From Closterium sp. NIES-65 (taxonomy: Eukaryota; Streptophyta; Zygnematophyceae; Desmidiales; Closteriaceae), in the NCBI GenBank assembly GCA_948144175.1, contig CANXME010000899.1:1-64000 (forward strand): a DNA stretch of 64,000 nt, in the 5' to 3' direction. This document shows, piece by piece, positions 19,601 to 31,486 of this stretch. A program made the position numbers and the translations under genes. Within the stretch, counting starts at the first letter, position 1. Each line of letters opens with the position of its first letter. The notes below the pieces were generated by a model. That model saw only the letters and a program-made list of their open reading frames with translations. It was not told the origin of the DNA and did not search any database.

Positions 19601-22600
19601 GAGCTTGCCTTGTCCAGGAGCGTGGCTAATCCACGAGCTTGCCTGGTCCAAGAGCGTGCCTGGTCCAAAAGCGTGCCTGGTCCAGGAGCTTGCCTGGTCC
19701 AGGAGCTTGCCTGGTCCACGAGCCTTCCTGGTCCAAGAGCTTGCCTGGTCTAGGAGCTTGCCTGGTCCAGGAGCTTACCTGGTCCACGAGCCTTCCTGGT
19801 CCAAGAGCTTGCCTGGTCCAAGAGCGTGCATGGTCCACGAGCGTGCCTGGTCCAGGAGCTTGCGTGGCCCAGGAGCTTGCCTGGTCCAAGAGCTTGCTTG
19901 GTCCCGAAGCCTGCCTGGTCCAAGAGCTTGCCTGGTCAAGGAGATTGCGTGGTACAGGAGCTTGTCGAGTCCAAGAGCTTGCTTGGTCTAGAAGCCTGCC
20001 TGGTCCAGGAGCTTGCCTGGTCCAGGAGCTTGCATGGTCAAGGAGCTTGCCTAGTCCAGGAGATTGCCTGGTCTAGGAGCTTGCCCGGTCCACGAGCCTG
20101 CCTGGTCCAAGAGCTTGCCTGGTCCACGAGAGTGTATGGTCCACGAGCGTGACTGGTCCAGGAGCTAGCCTGGTCCAGGAGCTTGCCTGGTCCAAGAGCT
20201 TGCTTGGTCCAGAAGCCTGCGTGGTCCAAGAGCTTGCCTGGTCCAGGAGCGTGCCTAGTCCAAGAGCTTGCGTGGTCCAGGAGCTTGCCTGGTCCAGGAG
20301 CTTGCCTGGTCCAGGAGCTTGCCTGGTCTAGGAGCTGGCCCAGTCCAAGTGCTTGCTTGGTCCAAGAGCTTGTGTGGTCCAGGAGCTTGCCTGGTTTAGG
20401 AGCTTGCCTGGTCTAGGAGCTTGCCTGGTCCAGGAGCTTGCCTAGTCCAGGAGCTTGCTTGGTCCACAAATTTGCCTGGTCCAGAAGCTTGCATGGTCCA
20501 GGAGCTTGCCAGGTCCAGGAGCTTGCCTGGTCCAAGAGCGTGCCTGGTCCAAGAGGGTGCCTGGTCCAGGAGCTTGCCGGTTAGAGGAGCTTGCCTAGTC
20601 CAGGAGCTTGCCTGGTCCAGGAGCGTGCCAGGTCGAGGAGCTTGCCTCGTCCAGAAGCTTGCCTAGTCTACGAGCTTGTATGGTGAAGGAGCTTGCCTGG
20701 TCCATGAGCTTGCCTGGTCCAGGAGTGTGCCTGGTCCAGGAGTGTGCCTGGTCCAAGAGCTTGCCTGGTCCAAGAGCTTGCCTGGTCCAGGAGCTTGCTT
20801 GGTCCAAGAGCTTGCCTAGTCCAGGAGCTTGCCTGGTCCAAGAGCTTGCCTGGTCTAGGAGCTTGCCTGGTCCAGGAGCTTGCGTGGTCCAAGAGCTTGC
20901 CTGGTCTTGGAGCTTGCCTTGTCCAGGAGCTTGCCTGGTCCAGGAGCTTGCCTGGTCCACAAGCTTGCCTGGTCCAAGAGCTTGCCTGGTCCAAGAGATT
21001 GCGTGGTCCAGGAGCTTGCCTGGTCTTGGAGCTTGCCTTGTCCAGAAGCTTGCCTGGTCTAGGAGCTTGCCTGGTCCAAGAGCTTGCCTGATCCAGGAGC
21101 TTGCCTGGTCCACGAGCTTGCCTCGTCTAGGAGCTTGCCTGGTCCTGGAGCTTGCCTGGTCCAGGAGCGTGCCTGGTCCACGAGTTTGCCTGGTCCAAAA
21201 GCTTGCCCGGTCCAGGAGCTTGCTTGGTCTAGGAGCTTGCATGGTCCAGGAGCGTGCCTGGTCCAGGAGCTTGTCTGGTACAGGAGCTATCCCGGGCCAG
21301 GAGCTTGCCTGGTCCAGGAGCTTGCCTGTTCCACGAGCGTGCCTGGTCGAGGAGCTTGCCTTGTCCAGGAGCATTCTTGGTCCATTAGCTGGCCTCATCC
21401 AGGAGCTTGCCTCGTCCAGGAGCTTTCCTGGTCCAAGAGCTTGCCTGCTCCAGGAGCTTGCTTGGTCTAGGAGCTTGCCTGGTCTAGGAGCGTGCCTGAT
21501 CCACGAGCTTGCCTGGTCCAAGAGCGTGCCTGGACCAGGAGTTTGCCTGGTCCACGAGCGAGCCTGGTCCAGGGGCTTGACTGGTCCAGGGGCTTGCGTG
21601 GTCCAGGAGCTTGCCTTGTCCAAGAGCTTTGTTGGTCCAAGAGCTTGCGTGGTCCAGGAGCTTGCCTGGTCCAGAAGCTTGCCTGGTCTAAGAGCTTGCC
21701 TGGTCCAAGAGCTTGCCTGGTCCAGGAGCTTGCCTGGTCTAGGAGCTTGCCTGGTCCAAGAGCTTGCCTGGTCAAGGAGCTTGCCTGGTCCACGAGCTTG
21801 CTTGGTCCAAGAGCTTGCCGGGTCCAAAAGCGTGCCTAGTCCACGAGGTTGCCTGGTCCAGGAGCTTGTTTTGTCCAGGAGCTTGCTTGGTCCAGAAGCC
21901 TGCCTGGTCCAAGAGCTTGCCTAGTCCAGGAGCGTGCCTAGTCCAAGAGCTTGCCTGGTCTAGGAGCTTGCCTGGTCCATGAGCGTGCCTGATCCAGGAG
22001 CTTGCCTGGTCCCGGAGCTTGCCTTGTCCAGGAGCATGCCTTGCCCAGGAGCTTGCCTGGTCCAAGAACTTGCCTGGTCTAGGAGCGTGCCTTGTCCACG
22101 AGTTTGCTTGGTCAAGGAGCTTGCCTGGTCCAGGAGCTTGCCTGGTCCAGGAGCTTGCCTAGTCCAGGAGCGTGCCTGGTCCAGGAGCTTGCGTGTTCCA
22201 GGAGCATGTCTGGTCCAGGAGCTTGCCTTGTCCAGGAGCTTTCTTGGTCCATTAGCTTGCCTGGTCCAGGAGCCTGCCTGGTCGAGGAGCTTTCCTGGTC
22301 CAAGAGCTTGCGTGGTCCAAGAGCTTGCATGTTCCAAGAGCTTGCTTGGTCCAGGAGCTTGCATGGTCCAAGAGCTTGCCTGGTCCAGGAGCTTGCCTGG
22401 TCCAGGAGCGTGCCTGGTCCATGAGCTTGCATGGTCCAGAAGCTTGCCTGGTCTACGAGCTTGCCTGGTCCTGGAGCTAGCTTGGTCCTGAAGCATGCCT
22501 GGTCCAAGAGCTTGCCTGGTCCAATAGCGTGCCTGGTCCAAGAGCTTGCGTGGTCCACGAGCTTGCCTGGTCCAGGAGCTTGCCTGGTCCAGGAGCGTGC

Positions 22601-25600
22601 CCGGTCCACGAGCTTGCCTGGTCCAGGAGCTTGCCTGGTCCAGAAGCTTGCCTGGTCCAAGAGCTTGCCTGGTCCAAGAGCGTGCCTGGTCCAAGAGGGT
22701 GCCTGGTCCAGGAGCTTGCCGGTTAGAGGAGCTCGCCTGATCCAGGAGCTTGCCTGGTCCAGGAGCGTGCCTGGTCGAGGAGCTTGCCTGGTCCAGAAGC
22801 TTGCCTAGTCTACGAGCTTGCATGGTGAAGGAGCTTGCCTGGTCCAAGAGCTTGCCTGGTCCAGGAGCTTGCTTGGTCCAAGAGCTTGCCTGGTCCAGAA
22901 GCTTGCCTGGTCCAAGAGCTTGCCTGGTCCAGGAGCTTGCCTGGTCCAGGAGCTTGCCTGGTCCAAGAGCTCGCCTGGTCTTGGAGCTTGCCTTGTCCAA
23001 GTGCTTGCCTGGTCCAAGAGCTTGCCTGCTCCACGAGCTTGCCTGGTCCAAGAGCTTGCCTGGTCTTGGAGCTTGCCTTGTCCAGGAGCTTGCCTGGTCC
23101 AAGAGCTTGCCTGCTCCACAAGCTTGCCTGGTCCAAGAGCTTGCCTGCTCCACGAGCTTGCCTGGTCCAAGAGCTTGCATGCTCCAGGAGCTTGCCGGTT
23201 AGAGGAGCTCGCCTAGTCCCGGAGCTTGCCTGGTCCAGGAGCGTGCCTGGTCGAGGAGCTTGCCTGGTCCAGAAGCTTGCCTAGTCTACGAGCTTGCATG
23301 GTGAAGGAGCTTGCCTGGTCCAAGAGCTTGCCTGGTCCAGGAGCTTGCTTGGTCCAAGAGCTTGCCTGGTCGAGAAGCTTGCCTGGTCCAAGAGCTTGCC
23401 TGGTCTTGGAGCTTGCCTTGTCTAGGAGCTTGCCTGGTCCAAGAGCTTGCCTGGTCCAGGAGCTTGCTTGGTCCACGAGCTTGCCTGCTCCAGGAGCTTG
23501 CCTGCTCCAAGAGATTGCGTGGTCCAGGAGCTTGCCTGGTCTAGGAGCTTGCCTGGTCCAGAAGCTTGCCTGGTCTAGGAGCTTGCCTGGTCCAAAAGCT
23601 TGCCTCGTCTAGGAGCTTGATTGGTCCTGGAGCTTGCCTGGTCCAGGAGCGTGCATGGTCCACGAGTTTGCCTGGTCCAAAAGCTTGCCCGGTCCAGGAA
23701 ATTGCCTGGTCTAGGAGCTTGCATGGTCCAGGAGCGTGCCTGGTCTAGGAGCTTGTCTGGTACAGGAGCTATCCCAGGCTAGGAGCTTGCCTGGTCCAGG
23801 AGCTTGCCTGTTCCACGAGCGTGCCTGGTCGAGGAGCTTGCCTTGTCCAGGAGCATTCTTGGTCCATTAGCTGGCCTCGTCCAGGAGCTTGCCTGGTCCA
23901 GAAGCTTTCCTGGTCCAAGAGCTTGCCTGCTCCAGGAGCTTGCTTGGTCTAGGAGCTTGCCTGGTCTAGGAGCGTGCCTGATCCACGAGCTTGCCTGGTC
24001 CTAGAGCGTGCCTGGACCAGGAGTGTGCCTGGTCCACGAGCGAGCCTGGTCCAGGGGCTTGCCTGGTCCAGGGGCTTGCGTGGTCGAGGAGCTTGCCTTG
24101 TCCAGGAGCTTTCTTGGTCCAAGAGCTTGCCTGGTCCAGGAGCTTGCCTGGTCCAGAAGCTTGCCTGGTCCAAGAGCTTGCCTGGTCCAAGAGCTTGCCT
24201 GGTTTCAGAAGCTTGCCTGGTCTAGGAGCTTGCCTGGTCCAAGAGCTTGCCTGGTCAAGGAGCTTGCCTGGTCCACGAGCTTGCTTGGTCCAGGAGCTTG
24301 CCGGGTCCAAAAGCGTGCCTAGTCCACGAAGTTGCCTAGTCCAGGAGCTTGTTTTGTCCAGGAGCTTGCTTGGTCCAGAAGCCTGCCTGGTCCAAGAGCT
24401 TGCCTAGTCCAAGAGCGTGCCTAGTCCAAGAGCTTGTGTGGTCTAGGAGCTTGCCTGGTCCATGAGCGTGCCTGGTCCAGGAGCTTGCCTGGTCCTGGAG
24501 CTTGCCTTGTCCAGGAGCATGCCTTGCCCAGGAGCTTGCCTGGTCCAAGAACTTGCTTGGTCCAGGAGCGTGCCTGGTCCACGAGTTTGCTTGGTCAAGG
24601 AGCTTGCCTGGTCCAGGAGCTTGCCTGGTCCAGGAGCTTGCCTAGTCCAGGAGCGTGCCTGGTCCAGGAGCTTGCGTGTTCCAGGAGCGTGTCTGGTCGA
24701 GGAGCTTGCCTTGTCCGGGAGATTTCTTGGTCCATTAGCTTGCCTGGTCCAGGAGCCTGCCTAGTCGAGGAGCTTTCCTGGTCCAAGAGCTTGCCTGGTC
24801 CAGGAGCTTGCATGTTCCAAGAGCTTGCTTGGTCGAGGAGCTTGCCTCGTCCAAGGGCTTGCCTGGTCTAGGAGCGTGCCTGGTCCATGAGCTTGCGTGG
24901 TCCAGAAGCTTGCCTGGTCCACGAGCTTGCCTGGTCCTGGAGCTAGCTTGGTCCTGAAGCCTACCTGGTCCAAGAGCTTGCCTGGTCCAATAGCGTGCCT
25001 GGTCCAAGAGCTTGCGTGGTCCATAAGCTTGCCTGGTCCAGGAGCTTCCCTGGTCCAAGAGCGTGCCCGGTCCACGAGCTTTCCTGGTCCAGAAGCTTGC
25101 GTGGTCCAGGAGCTTGCCTGGTCTAAGAGCTTGCATAATCCAGGAGCGTGCCTGGTCCAGGAGCTTGCCTGGTCCAGGAGCTATCCTGGTCCAGGAGCTT
25201 GCCTGGTCCAGGAGCTTGCCTATTCCAGGAGCGTGCCTGGTCCAGGAGCTTGCCTTGTCCAGGAGCTTTCTTGGTCCGATAGCTTGCCTCGTCCAGGAGC
25301 TTGCCTGGTCTAGGAGTTTTCCTGGTCCAAGAGCTTGCCTGGTCCAGGAGCTTGCTTGGTCTAGGAGCTTACCTGGTCCAGGAGCGTGCTTGATCCACGA
25401 GCTTGCCTGGTCCAAGAGCGTGCCTGGTCCAAAACTATGCCTAGTCCACGAGCAAGCTTGTTCTAGGAGCTTGCGTGGTCCAGGAGCTTGCCTGGTCCTG
25501 GAGCTTGCATGGTCCATTAGCTTGCCTGGTCCATGAGCCTGCCTGGTCCAAGAGCTTGCCTGGTCCAGGAGCGTGCATGGTCCACAAGCCTGCCTCGTCT

Positions 25601-26456
25601 AGGAGCTTGCCTGGTCCAGCAGCTTCCCTGGTCAAGGAGCTTGCCTGGTCCGGGAGCTTGCCTGGTCCAGGAGCTTGCTTGGTCCACGAGCCTGCCTGGT
25701 CCAAGAGCTTGCCTGGTCCAAGAGCATGCATGGTCCATGAGCGTGCCTGGTCTAGGAGCTTGCCTGGTCCAGGAGCTTGCCTGGTCCAAGAGCTTGCTTG
25801 GTCCAGAAGCCTGACCGGTCCAAGAGCTTGCCTGGTCCAGGAGCGTGCCTGGTCTAAGAGCTTGCGTGGTCCAGGAGCTTGTGTGGTCCAGGAGCTTGCC
25901 TGGTCCAGGAGCTTGCCTGGTCCAGGAGCTTGCCTAATCCAAGAGCTTGCCTGGTCCAAGAGCTCGCGTGGTCTCAGAGCTTGCCTGGTCCACGAGCTTG
26001 CATGGTCTAGGAGCTTGCCTGGTCCAGCAGCGTGCGTGGTCCACGAGTTTGCCTGGTCTAGGAGCATGCCTGGTCCCGGAGCTTGCCTGGTCAAGGAGCG
26101 TGCTTGGTCCACGAGCGTCCCTGGTCCAGGAGCTTGCTTGGTCCAGGAGCTTGCCTTGTCCAGGAGCATGCCTCGTCCAGGTTTGTGCCTAGTCTAGGAG
26201 CTTGCTTGGTCAAGAAGCTTGCCTCGTCCAAGAGCTTGCCTAGTTCGGGAGCGTGCCTAGTCCATGAGCTTGCGTGGTCTAGGAGCTTGCCTGGTCCCAG
26301 GAGCGTGCTTGGTCCAGGAGCTTGCCTGTTCCAGGAGTTTGCCTTGTCCAAGAGCATGCCTAGTCAAGGAGCTTGCCTGGTCCAAGAGCTTGCCTGGTCC
26401 AGGAGCTTGCCTGGTCCAAGAGCTTGCTTGGTCCATGAGCTTGCGTGGTCCAGGAG
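16617..26456 (-). repeat. 17-bp satellite, main minus-oriented array
   Basis: About 9.84 kb (roughly 580 units) of the 17-bp unit, read GCCTGGTCCAGGAGCTT on the plus strand. Common changes are CCACGAGC, CCAAGAGC, TCTAGGAGC, GCGTGCC and CAGAAGCCTGCC. Three units equal 17 codons, so every open frame shows a 17-residue repeat. These frames are short, mutually overlapping on both strands, and not genes. The diagnostic CAGAAGCCTGCC unit recurs at irregular distances (for example near 16,931, 17,830, 18,510, 19,900, 20,210, 21,890 and 24,376), showing higher-order structure. The right boundary is the orientation flip at 26,456/26,457. Confidence 0.96.
21120..25040 (-). repeat. Segmental tandem duplication in the 17-bp array (2,482-bp offset)
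   Basis: About 1.45 kb at 21,120-22,570 reappears at 23,602-25,040. CAGGAGCTAT followed by CCC is at 21,281 and 23,763, an offset of exactly 2,482 bp, or 146 units of 17. GGAGCATGTC/GGAGCGTGTC is at 22,201 and 24,684, offset 2,483, explained by one extra T near 24,212. CTGGAGCTAG is at 22,471 and 24,937, offset 2,466, one unit shorter. A smaller related set (TTGCCGGTTAGAGG near 20,575, 22,712 and 23,193) lies between and before the copies. Extents are by eye. Confidence 0.8.
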
Positions 26457-29400
26457 CTCTTGGACCAGGCAAGCTCTTGGACCAGGCAAGCTCCTGGACC
26501 AGGCAAGCTCTTTGACCAGGCACGCTCGTGGACCAGGCACGCTCCTGGACCAAGCAAGCTCTTGGACCAGGCAGGCTCGTGGACCAGGCAAGCTCTTGGA
26601 CTAGGCAAGCTCCTCAATCAAGCAAGCTTTTGGACCACGCAAGCTCGTGGACCAGGCAAGCTCGTGGACCAGGCACGCTCCTGGACCAGGCACGCTCCTG
26701 AACTTGGCAAGCTCCTGGACCAGGCAAGCTCCTGGACCAGGCAAGCTCTTGGACCAGGCAAGCTCCTGGATCAAGCAAGCTCCTGGACCAGGCAAGCTCC
26801 TGGACCAGGCAAGCTCCTGGACCACGCAAGCTCTTGGACCAGGCACGCTCCTTGACCTGGCAAGCTCCTGGACCAGGCAAGCTCCTGGACCATGCACGCT
26901 CCTGGACCAGGCTAGCTCTTGGACCAGGCAACCTCCTGGACCAGGCAAGCTCCTGGACCAGGCAAGCTCCTGGACCAGGCAAGCTCCTGGACCAAGCAAG
27001 CTCTTGGACCAGGCAAGCTCCTGGACCAGGCATGCTCGTGGACCAGGCACGCTCTTGGACCAGGCAAGCTCTTGGACCAGGCAAGCTCCTGGACCAGGCA
27101 AGCTCCTGGACCAGGCACGCTCCTGGAGCAGGCAAGCTCCTAGACCAGGCAAACTCGTGGACCAGGCACGCTCCTTGACCAGGCAAGCTCATGGACCAGA
27201 CAAGCTCCTGGACCAGGCAAGCTCCTGACCAGGCACGCTCCTGGACCGGGCAAGCTCCTAGACTAGGCAAGCTAGTGGACCAGGCAAACTCCTGGACCAG
27301 GAAAACTCGTGTACCAGGCACGCTCTTGGACCAGGCAAGATCCTGGACCAGGCAAGCTCCTAGACCACGCACGCTCCTGGACTAGGCAAGATTCTGGACC
27401 AGGCAAGCTCCAGGACCACGCAAGTTCTAAGACCAGGTAAGCTCTTGGACCAGGCAAGCTCCTAGACCACGCAAGCTCCTAGACCAGGCAAGCTCGTGGA
27501 CCACGCACGCTCCTGGACCAGGCAAGCTCCTAGACCAGGCAAGCTCCTCGACCAGGCAAGCTCCTAGACCAGGCAAGCTCCCGGACCAGGCAAGCTCCTG
27601 GACCAGGCAAGCTCATGGACCAGGCAAGCTCCTGGACCAGGCAAGCTCCTGGACCAGGTAAGCTCCTAGACCGGGCAAGCTCCTGGACCAGGCAAGTTCC
27701 TGGACCAGGCAAGCTCATGGGCCAGGCAAGCTCCTGGACGAGGCAAGCCCCTAGATCAGGCAAGCTCCTGGACCACGCAAGCTCGTGGACCAGGCATGCT
27801 CGTGCACGAGGCAAGCTCGTGGACTAGGCACGCTCCTGGACCACGCAAGCTCCTAGACCACGCAAGCTCTTGGACCAGGCATGCTCATGGACCAGGCAAG
27901 CTCCTGGACCAGGCAAGCTCCTGGACCAGGCACGCTCCTGGAGCAGGCAAGCTCCTAGACCAGGCAAGCCCCTGGACCAGGCAAGCTCCTGGACCAGGCA
28001 AACTCGTGGACCCGGCACGCTCCTGGACCAGGCAAGCTCATGGACCAGGCAAGCTCCTGGACTAGGCAAGCTCCTGGACCAGGCACGCTCCTGGACCAGG
28101 CAAGCTCCTAGACCAGGCAAGCTCCTGGATCAAGCAAGCTCCTGGACCAGGCAAGCTCCTGGACCAGGCAAGCTCCTGGACCACGCAAGCTCTTGGACCA
28201 GACACGCTCCTGGACCAGGCAAGCTCCTGGACCAGGCACGCTCCTGGAGCAGGCAAGCTCCTAGACCAGGCAAACTCGTGGACCAGGCACGCTCCTTGAC
28301 CAGGCAAGCTCATGGACCAGGCAAGCTCCTGGACCAGGCAAGCTCCTCGACCAGGCACGCTCCTGGACCGGGCAAGCTCCTAGACTAGGCAAGCTCCTGG
28401 ACCAGGCAAACTCCTGGACCAGGCAAACTCGTGTACCAGGCACGTTCCTGGACTAGGCAAGCTCCTGGACCAGGCAAGATCCTGGACCAGGCAAGCTCCT
28501 AGACCAGGCACGCTCCTGGACTAGGCAAGCTTCTGGACCAGGCAAGCTCCAGGACCACGCAAGCTCTAAGACCAGGTAAGCTCTTGGACCAGGCAAGCTC
28601 CTAAACCAGGCAAGCTCCTAGACCAGGCAAGCTCGTGGACCACGCACGCTTCTGGACCAGGCAAGCTCCTAGACCAGGAAAGCTCCTGGACCAGGCAAGT
28701 TCCTAGACCAGGCAAGCTCCTGGACAAGGCAAGCTCCTAGACCAGGCAAGCTCCCGGACCAGGCAAGCTCCTGGACCAGGCAAGCTCATGGACCAGGCAA
28801 GCTCCTGGACCAGGCAAGCTCCTGGACCAGGTAAGCTCCTAGACCGGGCAAGCTCCTAGACCAGGCAAGTTCCTAGACCAGGCAAGCTCATGGACCAGGC
28901 AAGCTCCTGGACCAGGCAAGCCCCTAGATCAGGCAATATCCTGGACCACGCAAGCTCGTGGACCAAGCATGCTCGTGCACGAGGCAAGCTCGTGGACCAG
29001 GCACGCTCCTCGACCACGCAAGCTCTTGGACCAGGCATGCTCATGGACCAGGCAAGCTCTTGGACCAGGCAAGCTCCTGGACCAGGCACGCTCCTGGAGC
29101 AGGCAAGCTCCTAGACCAGGCAAGCTCTTGGACCAGGCAAGCCCCTGGACCAGGCAAACTCGTGGACCAGGCACGCTCCTGGACCAGGCAAGCTCATGGA
29201 CCAGGCAAGCTCCTGGACTAGGCAAGCTCCTGGACCAGGCACGCTCCTGGACTAGGCAAGCTCCTAGACCTGGCAAGCTCCTGGACCAGGCAAACTCCTG
29301 GACCAGGCAAATTCGTGGACCAGGCACGCTCCTGGACCAGGCAAGATCCTGGACCAGGCAAGCTCCTAGACCAGGCACGCTCCTGGACCAGGCAAGCTTC

Positions 29401-31486
29401 TGGACCAGGCAAGCTCTAGGACCACGCAAGCTCTAAGACCAGGTAAGCTCTTGGACCAGGCAAGCTCCTAGACCAGGCAAGCTTCTAGACCAGGCAAGCT
29501 CGTGGACCACGCACGCTCTTGGACCAGGCAAGCTCCTAGACCAGAAAAGCTCCAGGACCAGGCAAGCTCCTAGACCAGGCAAGCTCCTGGACTAGGCAAT
29601 CTCCTTGACCATGCACGCTCCTAGACCAGGCAAGCTCTCGGACCAGGCAAGCTCCTAGACCAGGCAAGCTCTTGGACCAGGCAAGCTCTTGGACCAGGCA
29701 AGCTCCTGGACCAGGCAAGCTCTTTGACCAGGCACGCTCGTGGACCAGGCACGCTCCTGGACCAGGCAAGCTCTTGGACTAGGCAGGCTCTTGGACCAGG
29801 CAAGCTTTTGGACCAGGCAAGCTCCTCGATCAATCAAGCTTTTGGACCACGCAAGCCCCAAGACCAGGCAAGCTCGTGGACCAGGCACGCTCCTGGACCA
29901 GGCACGCTCCTGAACTTGGCAAGCTCCTGGACCAGGCAAGCTCCTGGACCAGGCAAGCTCTTGGACCAGGCAAGCTCCTGGACCAGGCAAGCTCCTGGAC
30001 CACGCAAGCTCCAGGACCAGGCAAGCTCCTGGACCACGCAAGCTCTTGGACCAGGCACGCTCCTGGACCAGGCAAGCTCTTGGACCAGGCACGCTTCTAG
30101 ACCAAGCAAGCTCCTGGACCAGGCAAGCTCCTAGACCAGGCACGCTCGTGGACAAGGCAAGCTCTTGGACCAGGCAAGCTCCTGGACCAGGCAAGCTCCT
30201 GGACCAGGCACGCTCCTGGAGCAGGCAAGCTCCTAGACCAGGCAAACTCGTGGACCAGGCACGCTCCTTGACCAGGCAAGCTCATGGACCAGGCAAGCTC
30301 CTGGACCAGGCAAGCTCCTGGACCAGGCACGCTCATGGACCGGGCAAGCTCCTAGACTAGGCAAGCTCCTGGACCAGGCAAACTCCTGGACCAGGCAAAC
30401 TCGTGTATCAGGCACGCTCCTGGACCAGACAAGATCCTGGACCAGGCAAGCTCCTAGACCAGGCACGCTCCTGGACTAGGCAAGCTTCTGGACCAGGCAA
30501 GCTCCAATACCACGCAAGCTCTAAGACCAGGTAAGCTCTTGGACCAGGCAAGCTCCTAGACCAGGCAAGCTCCTAGACCAGGCAAGCTCGTGGACCACGC
30601 ACGCTCCTGGACCAGGCAAGCTCCTAGACCAGGAAAGCTCCTGGACCAGGCAAGCTCCTAGACCAGGCAAGCTCCTGGCCCAAAAGCTCCTAGACCAGGC
30701 AAGCTCCCGGACCAGGCAAGCTCCTGGACCAGGCAAGCTCATGGACCAGGCAAGCTCCTGGACCAGGCAAGCTCCTGGACCAGGTAAGCTCCTAGACCGG
30801 GCAAGCTCCTGGACCAGGCAAGTTCCTGGACCAGGCAAGCTCATGGACCAGGCAAGCTCCTGGACCAGGCAAGCCCCTAGATCAGGCAAGCTCCTGGACC
30901 ACGCAAGCTCGTGGACCAGGCACGCTCCTGGATCACGCAAGCTCCTGGACCACGCAAGCTCTTGGACCAGGCATGCTCATGGACCAGGCAAGCTCCTGGA
31001 CCAGGCAAGCTCCTGGACCAGGCACGCTCCTAGAGCAGGCAAGCTCCTAGACCAGGCAAGCCCCTGGACCAGGCAAGCTCCTGGACCAGGCAAACTCGTG
31101 GACCAGGCACGCTCTTGGACCAGGCAAGCTCATGGACCAGGCAAGCTCCTTGACTAGGCAAGCTCCTGGACCAGGCACGCTCCTGGACCAGGCAAGCTCC
31201 TAGACCAGGCAAGCTCCTGGACCAGGCAAACTCCTGGACCAGGCAAATTCGTGGACCAGGCACGCTCCAGGACCAGGCAAGATCCTGGACCAGGCAAGCT
31301 CCTAGACCAGGCATGCTCCTGGACCAGGCAAGCTTCTGGACCAGGCAAGCTCCGGGACCACGCAAGCTCTAAGACCAGGTAAGCTCTTGGACCAGGCAAG
31401 CTCCTGAACCAGGCAAGCTCCTAGACCAATCAAGCTCGTGGACCACGCACGCTCCTGACCAGGCAAGCTCCTCGACCAGGCAAGCT
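26457..31486 (+). repeat. 17-bp satellite, plus-oriented array
   Basis: About 5.03 kb (roughly 295 units) of CTCCTGGACCAGGCAAG on the plus strand, beginning at the flip centred on GAGCTC (26,454-26,459). A diagnostic GACCAGGTAA unit, preceded by CTAA, occurs at 27,431, 28,570, 29,437, 30,525 and 31,373. Intervals are 1,139, 867 and 1,088 bp (67, 51 and 64 units) and 848 bp (50 units minus a visible 2-bp deletion near 30,670). This arm is therefore built from about five higher-order copies of 0.85-1.14 kb. It ends at 31,486, where AAGCT passes into the 31-bp satellite. Confidence 0.95.

Noticed and set aside
26300..26620. Large fold-back palindrome centred on 26,456
   Set aside because: Beyond the shared 17-bp unit, the order of variants reading outward on the two sides differs. 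The two sides are not recent mirror copies; a simple inversion fits better.
16545..31399. Many overlapping 60-440 codon frames with 17-residue repeats on both strands
   Set aside because: These are three 17-bp units read as 17 codons. Frames overlap on both strands and stop at random variants, as expected for satellite DNA.
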